In this document: piece by piece, positions 17,101 through 25,308 of the stretch
Position numbering within the stretch: the first letter of the stretch is position 1
Layout of the letters: each line of letters begins with the position of its first letter
Assembly (NCBI RefSeq): GCF_020539865.1
Contig: NZ_JAJBQV010000027.1
Location: 1-27,029 of the forward strand
Source of the DNA: Megasphaera elsdenii
GTDB taxonomy: Bacteria; Bacillota; Negativicutes; Veillonellales; Megasphaeraceae
Length of the DNA: 27,029 nt
Direction: 5' to 3'
Notes under the pieces: model-generated
Seen by the model: the letters and a program-made list of their open reading frames with translations, nothing else
Database searches by the model: none
What the model was told of the DNA's origin: nothing
Translations under genes and position numbers: made by a program

Positions 17101-19533
17101 GCCGATGACGGCATCTCTGCCGGCAACCAGACCATCAATGACGTGGCAGATGGGGTGAAGGACAGTGATGCAGCTACCTACGGCCAGCTGAAGGAAGTGG
17201 AATCCAAGGCCAGTAAATCGACTACATTGACGGTCAATCACGGACAGCCGGACGGGAATCTGGTCCTGACGGATACCTTGGACCAGGATGGCATCCACCA
17301 TACCTACGATGTGGCGCTCAATGACAAAGTACAGGTGGGTAGTACCGGCACTTCTCTCCTGGCCATTGGATGGCAGTCGGCGGGATTGCAGGATGTGATC
17401 ACGGAAAAAGACAAAGGCACCCAGACCGGAAACTATATCACCGGCCTCAGCAATACCAGCTGGAATTCTCTTACTGTGGGGTACAGTCCCAGCCGGGCGG
17501 CTACCGAAGGGCAGCTGCGGGATGTGGAAAATCAGGTCTGGGAGAATCCCATCACCTTCCTGGGGAACCATGATGCGGACAAGACGGCAGAGGAAAGCCA
17601 GGACATCAAGGCCACCCTGGATTCCAAAGTCCGGATCATCGGCACCGGTACCGGGGAGGCAGGAGATTTTGACGCATCCAACTTCAATGTCATCGTCGGT
17701 AAGATACTGGATGGAACAAGCGACGCCCTGATCATCCAGATGAAAAAGGCGCCCAGCTTCACCACGGTCTATGCCGGCACCCCCGATGCACAGGGAGTCC
17801 ATCCTGTGAGCGTGGGACGGGTGACGGTGACCCGGGATGGCCAGACGGAGACCGTGGATGGGGTGGTCATCACCGATGGCCCCATGATCACCAAAGACGG
17901 GATCAACAACTACGGGAAACAGATCACTCATCTGAAGAGCGGCGGTATCTATGACGAGGAAGACAAAAAGTACTATTATGACAGTGACGAAGTGGGGACC
18001 AATGCAGCCACCATCCAGGACGTGAAGAACATTGCCGGTGCGGCTGCCCAATCAGAAGTGGAGGCCCAAAAGGTGACGGTCAGCGGCGTGGACGATAACA
18101 TTACGGTGACGCCTGCTGCGGACAATCTCAACCATTATCAGGTACAACTCAGCCATACCCTGGAGCTGGGCCAGGATTCCAAAAACAATCCCAACATCCT
18201 CATTGATGGAGAAAACGGAAAAGTGACGGTGGGCAGCGGTTCCACCGGGAACAATTCCGTCATCATCGATGGGAGCGGCGGGACCGTGACCATCGGCAAC
18301 GGAACCAGCTGCCATAAGAAGGTGACCATCAGCGGCAATGACGGCACGATCAGCGGCCTTACCAACAAGACTCTGGACGCACCGGGTTTTGCCACCCAGG
18401 GCCGGGCGGCCACGGAAGAACAGCTGAAACAGGTGGCTGATACGGTAAGCAATCTGGATAAGGCGGCTTCCAGGACGGATTACCAGCTGGTGGGAGAAAA
18501 GGACCAGAAGGGGAACTACACCGGGAACTATCAGGTTTCTGACGGTAACCAGGTGAAACTCCATGTTCAGGATTCAATGCATCCGGACCAGGTGAAGGAC
18601 ATCACCATCGACAATGTGGCCAAGGCTTCGGATCTGGGTGATGTTTCCCAGATCAGCGATGACATCTGGGACAAGGACCAGAATACCGTGGTCGGTTCGC
18701 TGAACAAGCTGAACGAAAAGGTGAAGGCGGCTGCCAACGGCAGCTGGGAAAGCCAGATTGACGGCAAGACGGTGAAGAAGGTCAAGGCCGGTGACGTGCA
18801 GAACTTCACCAGCGGCGACAACATCCAGCTGTCCAATGACAACGGTGCCATCCAGATTGCCACCAAGAAGGACGTATCCTTCGACAAGGTGACCATCGGT
18901 AGCGGCGACAGCCAGATGACCTTGGACAAGGACGGTATCCAGGCCGGCCAGGTGAAAGTCTCCACCAGTGAAATCAACGCCGGAGGCAACCGGATCCAGG
19001 GCGTGGCCGACGGGAAGGAAAAGGACGATGCGGCCACCGTTGGCCAGGTAGCCAAAGTCGCGGATGCGGCTGGGACAGCTATCGATACCTTGGGGAACCA
19101 TATCCACCGTCTCGACCGGCGCATCAATAAAGTCGGTGCTGGCGCGGCTGCTTTGGCAGCGCTTCATCCGGATCCGAATTCTGATGATGATTTGAGCTTT
19201 TCTGCCGGCATCGGGAACTACCGCGGCTCGACAGCGGCTGCCATCGGCGCCTTCTATCGTCCGAGCGAAAACGTTACGGTCAGCATGGGGGCGACTGTCG
19301 GCAATGGCGAGAATATGGTCAATGCCGGCGTCACTATCGGTGTCGGTGAAGGCGTCGGCCGTAATCCGTCGACGCGAAAAGATATGATCAGAGAAATTTC
19401 TCAGCTGAAAGAAGCCAATGCGGCTAGAGAGGCAGAAGTCCGCGATTTGAAGAAACAAGTCCAAACGTTGCAGAAACAAAATGAAGATATGCAGGAAAAA
19501 CTGAAGCGTATTATGGAAAAATTGGGAATATAA
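14102..19533 (+). pseudogene. YadA-like trimeric autotransporter adhesin, broken
   Basis: About 1,810 codons of a trimeric surface adhesin. It opens with an extended signal peptide (NKVFKVIWSKAKSAW, VVSELAKNH) and a hydrophobic core ending AWAA. Then come a beta-roll head with SYAxAIG-type repeats (~14400-14880), a neck (GVAAGTQDTDAVNVAQLKAV), a long repetitive stalk, and a YadA membrane anchor (~19100-19360) ending in a coiled coil. Three defects are seen. The first codon is AAT with no ATG, directly fused to xdhD. An in-frame TAG at 15167-15169 stands where CAG is expected. A one-base loss near 15530 shifts frame before GNDGTISRKLG. The rest (15577-19533) stays open for 1,318 codons. No usable in-frame start exists before the signal core. 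Base composition varies in blocks. Confidence 0.85.
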
Positions 19534-19535
19534 AG

Positions 19536-19541
19536 TATAAT
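19536..19541 (+). promoter_or_regulatory. Possible -10 box for yqeB-fdhD
   Basis: A perfect TATAAT just after the adhesin stop codon, about 60 bp before the yqeB ATG. No convincing -35 box is seen at 16-18 bp upstream, so this is a weak prediction. Confidence 0.35.
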
Positions 19542-19545
19542 AAGA

Positions 19546-19584
19546 ATGTTTGATGTTTGATGTTTGATGTTTGATGTTTGATGT
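19546..19584. repeat. Perfect 7-bp tandem repeat, ATGTTTG x5.6
   Basis: Five complete ATGTTTG units plus ATGT, without mismatch. It lies between the TATAAT box and the yqeB ribosome-binding site (AAAGGTGG), so it would be in the mRNA leader. The perfect identity suggests recent expansion and possible slipped-strand length variation. Confidence 0.9.
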
Positions 19585-19598
19585 GGAAAGGTGGTCTT

Positions 19599-20444
19599 AT
19601 GAGAGAGAAACTGGTCATTATCCGCGGCGCCGGGGATCTGGCTACGGGCGTGGCCCAGTCTTTGTATGAGGCTGGGTTCCGCCTGCTGTTGCTGGAAGTG
19701 GAGCGGCCGTCGGCTATCCGGCGTCAGGTAGCGCTCTGTGAAGCCATCTATGATGGTACGGCTACTGTCGAGAATCTGGCGTGCCGTTGCTGTCAGTCGC
19801 TGGCTGAGATCCAGGCCGTGTGGGAGGCTGATGACATTCCCCTCATCGTGGATCCTTCGGGGACATCGATTGCGACTTTAAAGCCTTGGGCCGTCGTCGA
19901 TGCCATCCTGGCTAAGAAGAATCTCGGGACGAGTCGTCAAATGGCTCCTCATACAGTTGCCTTAGGCCCGGGGTTCACGGCTGGTGTCGATGTCGATGCC
20001 GTTATTGAAACGAAACGGGGCCATCAACTGGGACGCATCCTCTGGCAGGGAGCGGCTATTGCCAATACGGGTATACCCGGATTGATTGCCGGCTACGGCA
20101 AGGAACGCGTCATTCACAGTCCCCAGGCTGGTTTCGTGTACGGCCTGGTCCACATCGGCGATAAAGTAAAAAAAGGACAGCCTATGGCTGTCCTGACAAA
20201 AGACACAATTCCTGTTGGGACTACGGTAACGGAGGCGATGGGAATCGCTGTCCCGGCATCGCTGACAGGGTTTGTCCGAGGTTTGATACGCGACGGTTAT
20301 TACGTGCCCCAGGGCTTCAAGATGGCCGACATCGACCCGCGGGATGATGAACGGGATAATTGTTTCACTATTTCTGACAAAGCCCGCAGCCTCGGCGGCG
20401 CCGTCCTGACGGCACTGCTCTGGATGGGCAGGGAGAATTTTTGA
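19599..20444 (+). CDS. yqeB: YqeB-family selenium-dependent molybdenum hydroxylase maturation protein
   Basis: A 281-residue member of the YqeB/EF2563 family, which accompanies selenium-dependent molybdenum hydroxylases and is thought to help install or supply the labile selenium. The N-terminus VIIRGAGDLATGVAQSLYEAGF is a Rossmann-like glycine motif. Later parts include PHTVALGPGFTAGVDVDAVIETKRGH and a lipoyl/biotinyl-like turn GDKVKKGQPMAVL. ATG 19599 is preferred because AAAGGTGG sits just upstream; the earlier in-frame ATG 19581 lies in the tandem repeat. The stop overlaps the fdhD start by one base (TGATG), showing translational coupling. Its partner is probably XdhD, separated from it by the adhesin remnant. 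Confidence 0.92.
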   Translation: MREKLVIIRGAGDLATGVAQSLYEAGFRLLLLEVERPSAIRRQVALCEAIYDGTATVENLACRCCQSLAEIQAVWEADDIPLIVDPSGTSIATLKPWAVVDAILAKKNLGTSRQMAPHTVALGPGFTAGVDVDAVIETKRGHQLGRILWQGAAIANTGIPGLIAGYGKERVIHSPQAGFVYGLVHIGDKVKKGQPMAVLTKDTIPVGTTVTEAMGIAVPASLTGFVRGLIRDGYYVPQGFKMADIDPRDDERDNCFTISDKARSLGGAVLTALLWMGRENF

Positions 20445-21157
20445 TGGATTTCAATAAGAAAGACTTGCATTTTTCGTCGTGTCGGGAATTACCCTATATC
20501 GACTATCATCAAGGTGCTGTGGAAAAGACCCAGTCCATTGCTGTTGAAGTGACGACGCCTGTCTGGCTTGATTATAAACGAGTCGGTACGCTCATTTCGT
20601 CACCGGAAGACTTGGAAGCCCTGGCCGTCGGTTACTGCCTGGCCGAAGGGAAAGTCCCAGGTGGCCGCAAAGTGGCGTCTGTTTCCCGGGATGACGGTGC
20701 CATCTGGGTGACAACGACGGCCGGTGAGCCTTTCCGTTCAGCCGCGCCGCCTTTCGTAGCGATTACGGCAGAACAGATTTGTTCTTACGGCGGTCTTTTG
20801 GATAGCCTTTCGACGGCTCATCATGCATCGCACGGCGTCCATGAAGGAGCTTTGGTCCAAGGTAATCAGGTCCTCGTCTATACGGAAGATATTGGCCGCC
20901 ACAACGTCCTCGACCGCCTGCGGGGCTTCGTCGAACTGCAGCACATCGACGTCAGCCAGGCCGTCCTAGTCTTCAGCGGCCGCGTTCCGCAATCAGTCAT
21001 CGAAAAAGTCCATGGCCTGGGCGTCCGCTTCCTGGCTTCACGGGCCTTGCCGACGAGTCTGGGCGTGTCCCTGGCGAAGCAGTACGAGATTACCCTGGCC
21101 TGTGGCTTGCGGCCGGATTCTTTCAAACTCTTTGCTCATCCAGAACGGGTTTTATAA
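20444..21157 (+). CDS. fdhD: FdhD-like formate dehydrogenase accessory protein lacking the CxxC loop
   Basis: A 237-residue FdhD-family protein. Known FdhD members pass sulfur from a cysteine desulfurase to the Mo-bis-MGD cofactor of formate dehydrogenase, using a CGxCG-type loop. Family features seen: LAVGYCLAEG (~61-69), YTEDIGRHNVLDRLRG (~146-161), the VFSGRVPQSVIEK strand, and FLASRALPTSLGVSLA. At the place of the catalytic loop (about 88-98) the sequence reads WVTTTAGEPFR with no cysteine; Cys occurs only at 13, 65, 113 and near 216. It may act by another cysteine or serve the selenium hydroxylase with YqeB. Start ATG 20444 overlaps the yqeB stop, with GGGAG upstream. Confidence 0.85.
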   Translation: MDFNKKDLHFSSCRELPYIDYHQGAVEKTQSIAVEVTTPVWLDYKRVGTLISSPEDLEALAVGYCLAEGKVPGGRKVASVSRDDGAIWVTTTAGEPFRSAAPPFVAITAEQICSYGGLLDSLSTAHHASHGVHEGALVQGNQVLVYTEDIGRHNVLDRLRGFVELQHIDVSQAVLVFSGRVPQSVIEKVHGLGVRFLASRALPTSLGVSLAKQYEITLACGLRPDSFKLFAHPERVL

Positions 21158-21158
21158 C

Positions 21159-21185
21159 GGGGCGCCCACGTGGCAACCCCTACGG
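21159..21185. repeat. REP-like GC-rich palindrome, copy 2
   Basis: Second copy of GGGGCGCCCACGTGG (21159-21173), continuing as CAACCCCTAC. It is an imperfect palindrome with GGGG/CCCC ends centred on CCACGTGG. It sits two bases after the fdhD stop and just before the terminator. Confidence 0.55.
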
Positions 21186-21189
21186 TGTA

Positions 21190-21222
21190 AAAAGGCGCTG
21201 TCTTTATGGGACAGCGCCTTTT
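21190..21222. terminator. Bidirectional terminator between fdhD and moeA
   Basis: A 13-bp perfect stem (21190-21202 with 21210-21222, core GGCGCTGTC/GACAGCGCC) around a 7-nt loop, with a short T-run on either strand. The moeA stop codon (21204-21206) lies in the loop, so the hairpin is part of the moeA 3' end. Confidence 0.88.
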
Positions 21223-22430
21223 AGGAAGATTACTTCAATAGGAGCGCCCTTTGGCAATGGGGGCGTTCCTTTTTTTATGTATGCCAAGGCGTTGGTATGG
21301 GCGAGGCCCAGCAAGGCACTGGACGTCAAGGTTGTATTGGGCGTAAAGATGGGTTGGCCCTGTTCGTAGGTCAGGAGACCTTGGACGAAGCGGTCGACAG
21401 GGTTCTGCTTGTGAATCGCGTCGCCTAGGTGGCAGGTGATCCGGGGGAATTCCCAGTCCTTTTCGCCATTGAGGCGGCGCAGGATGGGCACGGCCAATAG
21501 GTGAAAGGCATTGAACGACGCCGACGGATTGCCGGACAGGCCGAGGATGACTGTCCGGTGGCGGTTGCCGTCGATGACGCCGCCATACGAGGCTGAGCCC
21601 GGCCGCATGGTGATGCGGTTGTAGAGCTGGATAGCACCGAGGGCTTCGTAAATCTGAGGCATCGTGTCATAGAGGCCGACAGAGACGCCGCCTGTGCTGA
21701 CGATGAGGTCCTTGTCCTGAGCTAATCGGCGGACAGCTGCCATTTCAGCGGCTAGCTGATCCGGCCCGTCCGATACATGGTAAAAAGTGACCTCTCCGCC
21801 GTACTGTTCCAATAAAGACTGAAAGAGATAGGCGTTGGAGTTGTAAATCTGTCCAGCGTACCGCTTTTCACCGGCCATGACTAGCTCCCGGCCGGAGGTC
21901 AGGAAGAGGACCTGTGGCTTGACATAGACTGGCAGCCGATAGTTTCCCAGTCCGACGGCGACGGAAAGCGCACCGGCTGTGAGTTTCGTCCCAGCTGGGA
22001 TGATGACGGCGCCGGGCTTACATTCTTCGCCTATCGGGATGATATTGCTGCCCTGTGCGATGCTTTCTGTCACTTCCATACGGGCACCATGGTGGTTGAC
22101 ATATTCCTGGGGAATGACGGTATCGCAGTCATCTGGGACGGCACAACCCGTCATGAGGCGCACTGCCTGTCCGGCTGCGACGGGTCCTTCGTAGACGACG
22201 CCGGCACCGATAGTCGCGATGATTTCATAGTCTTTTTGGCCATGACTGTGGATGGCGTAGCCGTCGAAAGGCGATTTGCGATAGGGCGGGTAGGCTTGGA
22301 CGGCTGTAATATCTCGTGCCGTGATGCGGCCTAAAGCCTGGCCTGGCGTGATGTACTCGATGTTAGCTTTATAGGAAGGCAAGGCGCCGTCGAGACGGCG
22401 CCTTGCTTCGGTAATCGTAACGATTTCCAT
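21204..22430 (-). CDS. moeA: Molybdopterin molybdenumtransferase MoeA
   Basis: A 408-residue MoeA (E. coli 411), which inserts molybdate into adenylylated molybdopterin in the cytosol. Visible motifs: PPYRKSPFDGYAIHS (~48-62), MTGCAVPDDCDTVIPQE, the LFLTSGRELV start of the MoaB-like domain, DLIVSTGGVSVGLYD, and GLSGNPSASFNAF. The C-terminal beta-barrel domain is complete. Third gene of fdhF-hydN-moeA, only 2 nt after the hydN stop, with AAGGAAA upstream. Its products serve both the bis-MGD formate dehydrogenase and, through Moco, the XdhD-type hydroxylase. Confidence 0.95.
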   Translation of the reverse strand: MEIVTITEARRRLDGALPSYKANIEYITPGQALGRITARDITAVQAYPPYRKSPFDGYAIHSHGQKDYEIIATIGAGVVYEGPVAAGQAVRLMTGCAVPDDCDTVIPQEYVNHHGARMEVTESIAQGSNIIPIGEECKPGAVIIPAGTKLTAGALSVAVGLGNYRLPVYVKPQVLFLTSGRELVMAGEKRYAGQIYNSNAYLFQSLLEQYGGEVTFYHVSDGPDQLAAEMAAVRRLAQDKDLIVSTGGVSVGLYDTMPQIYEALGAIQLYNRITMRPGSASYGGVIDGNRHRTVILGLSGNPSASFNAFHLLAVPILRRLNGEKDWEFPRITCHLGDAIHKQNPVDRFVQGLLTYEQGQPIFTPNTTLTSSALLGLAHTNALAYIKKGTPPLPKGAPIEVIFLKGAVP

Positions 22431-22432
22431 AG

Positions 22433-22993
22433 TTATGGGTTTCCTTTTTTCAATGCTTTCTCGTAGGCTGCCTTTTCTTTGGCTGCTTCTTTAGCGGCCT
22501 TCAGCTTGGCTCGCTGGGCAGCGGCGACAGACGGATCGAAGAGGCTCAAAGCTTCTGTGGGACAGGCCGGTATGCAAGCCGGTTCTCCCATTTCAGTATG
22601 GGCGCAGAGGTCGCATTTGTAGGCGACGATGCGGAAAGGACGACCTTTTGTGTCGCCGTGGTCGATTTTGGTTATATTGATGGCCTGGAAAGGACAGGCA
22701 CGGGAGCACTTTCCACAGCCCCGGCAAGCCTCTTCGTCAAGGACGACTGAATCTGGCCCCAGGGAAATGCAATGGAAGGGACAGGCTTCCAGGCAGCGCG
22801 GTTTCGGGCATTGCTGGCATTGGACGGCCTTGGTGACTTTCGACGTGTAAACGACATGAACCCGCGGCGTGAAGTCGAAGCTCTTGGGCTTGAGGGCAAA
22901 GAGGACCTTGCCTGTATGACTGGCTACGCAGGCGGCCATGCAGGTCTTGCAGCCGATGCAGAGTTCCGGATCTGTCTTGACGTGTTTAAACAT
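22433..22993 (-). CDS. hydN: HydN-like 4Fe-4S electron-transfer protein
   Basis: A 186-residue polyferredoxin with four cysteine sets fitting four [4Fe-4S] clusters: C12/15/18/22, C59/62/67/71, C90/93/96/100 and C127/130/140/144. It is like HydN/HycB/FdhB-type subunits that take electrons from formate dehydrogenase. The C-terminal ~35 residues are a lysine/alanine-rich helix (AKLKAAKEAAKEKAAYEKALKKG). No signal peptide or membrane segment, so cytoplasmic. It starts 3 nt after the fdhF stop and its AAAGGAGG spans that stop, implying coupled translation. By position it is the electron partner of FdhF. Electron delivery to YgfK is inference. Confidence 0.92.
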   Translation of the reverse strand: MFKHVKTDPELCIGCKTCMAACVASHTGKVLFALKPKSFDFTPRVHVVYTSKVTKAVQCQQCPKPRCLEACPFHCISLGPDSVVLDEEACRGCGKCSRACPFQAINITKIDHGDTKGRPFRIVAYKCDLCAHTEMGEPACIPACPTEALSLFDPSVAAAQRAKLKAAKEAAKEKAAYEKALKKGNP

Positions 22994-22996
22994 CGT

Positions 22997-25189
22997 TTAC
23001 ACCTCCTTTACTTCAATGCCCATGCGGGCACGAATCGCTTCGTATTGCGCCTTTACATCGCGCTCGGCCTGTTTCTGGTCGTCGATTTTTTCGACGCGGC
23101 AGGCGCAGTATTTAAATTCCGGCGTATGGCTCTTAGGGTCCAGGGCGGCCGACGTCAACTCATTGCAGGCACCGACCCACCACTGGTAGGTCATATACGT
23201 AGCCCCTTTGGATACGCGGTCTGTTTCCTGACAGCGCGTGATGGTATGGCCCCGTTTGGAGACGACGCGGACCAAGTCGCCATTGGCGATGCCCAGTTCC
23301 TGGCAGTCTTCCGGGTTCATCTGGATGTAGCCCGGTTCATCGGCTAAATCGGCTAAAAGACGGCAGTTGCCGGTCATCGTGCGGACCGAGTAATGGCCGA
23401 CTTCGCGGACTGTCGACAGGGACAGGGGATATTCCGGGCTTTCCAGCTCTTTGGCCGGAGTCCAGGGATAATAGTAGAAATGGCCTTTGCCGTCAGCCGT
23501 TGCGAAATGGGCGCCTTCGTGGAGGTACTGTGTCCCCGTGTCGTCGGGACTGTCTTCGGTACAGGGCCATTGGACGCCGTGGTTCTCGACCATTTTTTCA
23601 TAGCTGGCGCCGGCGAATTTCGGGCACAGGGAACGCATTTCGTCCCAAATCTGTTCCGTATTGTCGTAATGCATGGGATAGCCCATGGCCGTCGCCATGA
23701 GGCAGAGGATTTTCCAGTCTGTCTTGCAGCCAGGCTGGGGTTCGATGAGCTTGCGGACGCGCTGGAAACGGCGGTCGCAAGCTGAATAGACGGCGTTGTG
23801 TTCGCCCCAGGCCGTAGCCGGAAAGACGACGTCAGCGTATTCGCAGGTCTTGTTGAAGAAAATATCCTGAACGATGACCAAGTCGATGGCCGATAAGGTG
23901 CGGCGGATTTCCGGCAGGTCCGGATCGGACTGGGCTGGGTCTTCGCCGATGATGTAATAGGCGTGGATTTGCTTCTGCGGGTCCGGTTCGCGCAGGACTT
24001 TGTCTGGTACATACGTCAAGGGCAGGCCGACGTGAGACGGCAGGGAGACGCCCCAGGCCTTTTCAAACTTATGGCGGACTTCATCATCGGTAACGTCTTG
24101 GTAGCCGGGATACTTGTTGGGCAGGACCCCCATATCACACGTTCCCTGGACGTTGTTCTGGCCGCGGACCGGGCCGACGCCAGTGGCGTAATGGCCATAG
24201 TTACCGGTCATGAGGCTCAGGTTGGAGCAGGCGATGACACATTCTACGCCTTGCGAGAACTGAGTGATGCCCATGCCCCAGATGGACATGGTATGTTTGG
24301 ACGAGGCGAACAGGCGCGCTGCCCGGCGGATGTCGTCGGCGTCGAGATGAGTCGCTGCAGCGACGGCTTCTGGCGCGTATTTGTCCTGGGCTACTTCTTT
24401 GGCATAGTCGGCAAAACCTGTCGTATGCTTTTCAATGAAATCGTGATCGACTAGGTCTTCCGTGACCATGACATAGGCCATGGCGTTGAGGAAGAGCATG
24501 TTCGTGCCGCCTTTGATTGGCAGATAAATGGTGGCGATGCGTCCCGTTTCCGTCAGGCGCGGATCGACACAGATGATCTTACAGCCCTTCTTTTTGGCCC
24601 GGACGATGCGGCGGGCGACGAGGGGATGTGAGACTGGCGCGTTATAACCGATATCGAAGATGACTTCTGCGTCTTCGAGTTCGGGAACGCTGAAAGACAT
24701 TGCACCTTCACCGACGGACTCACCGAGTCCGGTAACCGATGGAGCGTGTCAAATGCGGGCGCAGTGGTCGACGTTGTTCGTGCCGACGACGGCGCGCATG
24801 AATTTTTGTGTAATGTAAGCGGCTTCATTGCCGGGACCGCGGGCCGAACCGGCACCCATGACGGCATCTGGGCCATATTCCTTGATGATGGCTTTGAGGC
24901 GGGTCGCTGCGTATTCGATGGCTTCCTGCCACGATACTTCGACGAGGGGCGTGCCCTTGCCGTTTTTGCGGATCATTGGTTTACGGATTCGCTTGGTCAG
25001 GATCTGCGGGTCGTTCAGGTAGTCCCAGCCGTACAATCCTTTCAGACAGAGCCGGCCTTCGTTGTTGACACCGCGTGGCGAGCCTTTGGCTTCAATGACC
25101 CGGTTGGCTTCCGTATCGACGGTGCAAGTGATGACGCAGCCCGTACCGCAGTAGGGACAGACTGTGTCTATTTTCTTATAGGCACACAT
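22997..25189 (-). CDS. fdhF: Formate dehydrogenase H, selenocysteine-containing
   Basis: A 730-residue molybdopterin oxidoreductase (E. coli FdhF 715) when the in-frame TGA at 24751-24749 is read as selenocysteine, residue 147. The N-terminus binds [4Fe-4S] by C11, C14, C18 and C48 (CPYCGTGC, GRLCLKG). Flanks match the FdhF active site: NNVDHCARI-U-HAPSVTGLGESVGEGAMS, with H148 equal to E. coli H141. VGPVRGQNNVQG holds the active-site Arg. The C-terminal MGD-binding cap includes GHYSVRTMTGN. No Tat signal, so cytoplasmic. It oxidises formate to CO2 and passes electrons to HydN. GAGGTG precedes the ATG. Sec-synthesis genes are not in the window. Confidence 0.95.
24712..24751 (-). promoter_or_regulatory. 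Selenocysteine UGA codon and SECIS element
   Basis: The UGA (24751-24749) is followed at once by a sequence highly like the E. coli fdhF SECIS: CCATCGGTT is shared and the codon spacing to the downstream ATG is equal. Two hairpins are possible: ACCG-GACT-CGGT (24733-24722), at the place of the E. coli SelB-binding minihelix, and a stronger CGGACTC-GGT-GAGTCCG (24731-24715). They are mutually exclusive. Confidence 0.8.
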
Positions 25190-25224
25190 AGTAACACCTC
25201 ACTGTAAATAAACTGGAGATTTTT

Positions 25225-25248
25225 AGTATACCACGGATAAGATATACT
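25225..25248 (-). promoter_or_regulatory. Probable fdhF promoter with dyad symmetry
   Basis: Minus-strand TATACT (25230 to 25225) is a good -10 box about 35 bp before the fdhF ATG. It is one arm of a perfect 6-bp inverted repeat, AGTATA-N12-TATACT. No clear -35 box and no sigma-54 GG/GC pattern were seen. It lies in the 119-bp mobA-fdhF gap, which holds nothing else recognised. Confidence 0.4.
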
Positions 25249-25308
25249 TTACTAGTCTCAGTGTAGGACTTCTTCTGCAGAGGTACAAGTAAGAAAAGAA
25301 CAAAACAA

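Noticed and set aside
15709..18051. 780-codon minus-strand open frame opposite the adhesin
   Set aside because: Antisense to a repetitive stalk, rich in His, Gly and Ile without domain pattern; explained by the low stop frequency of the reverse frame.
19546..19584. CRISPR array or phage attachment site
   Set aside because: The unit is only 7 bp with no spacers and no integrase or cas genes nearby.
24700..25189. fdhF as a pseudogene split by a stop codon
   Set aside because: The stop is TGA at the exact selenocysteine position of formate dehydrogenase H, the downstream frame continues without shift, and a SECIS-like hairpin follows.
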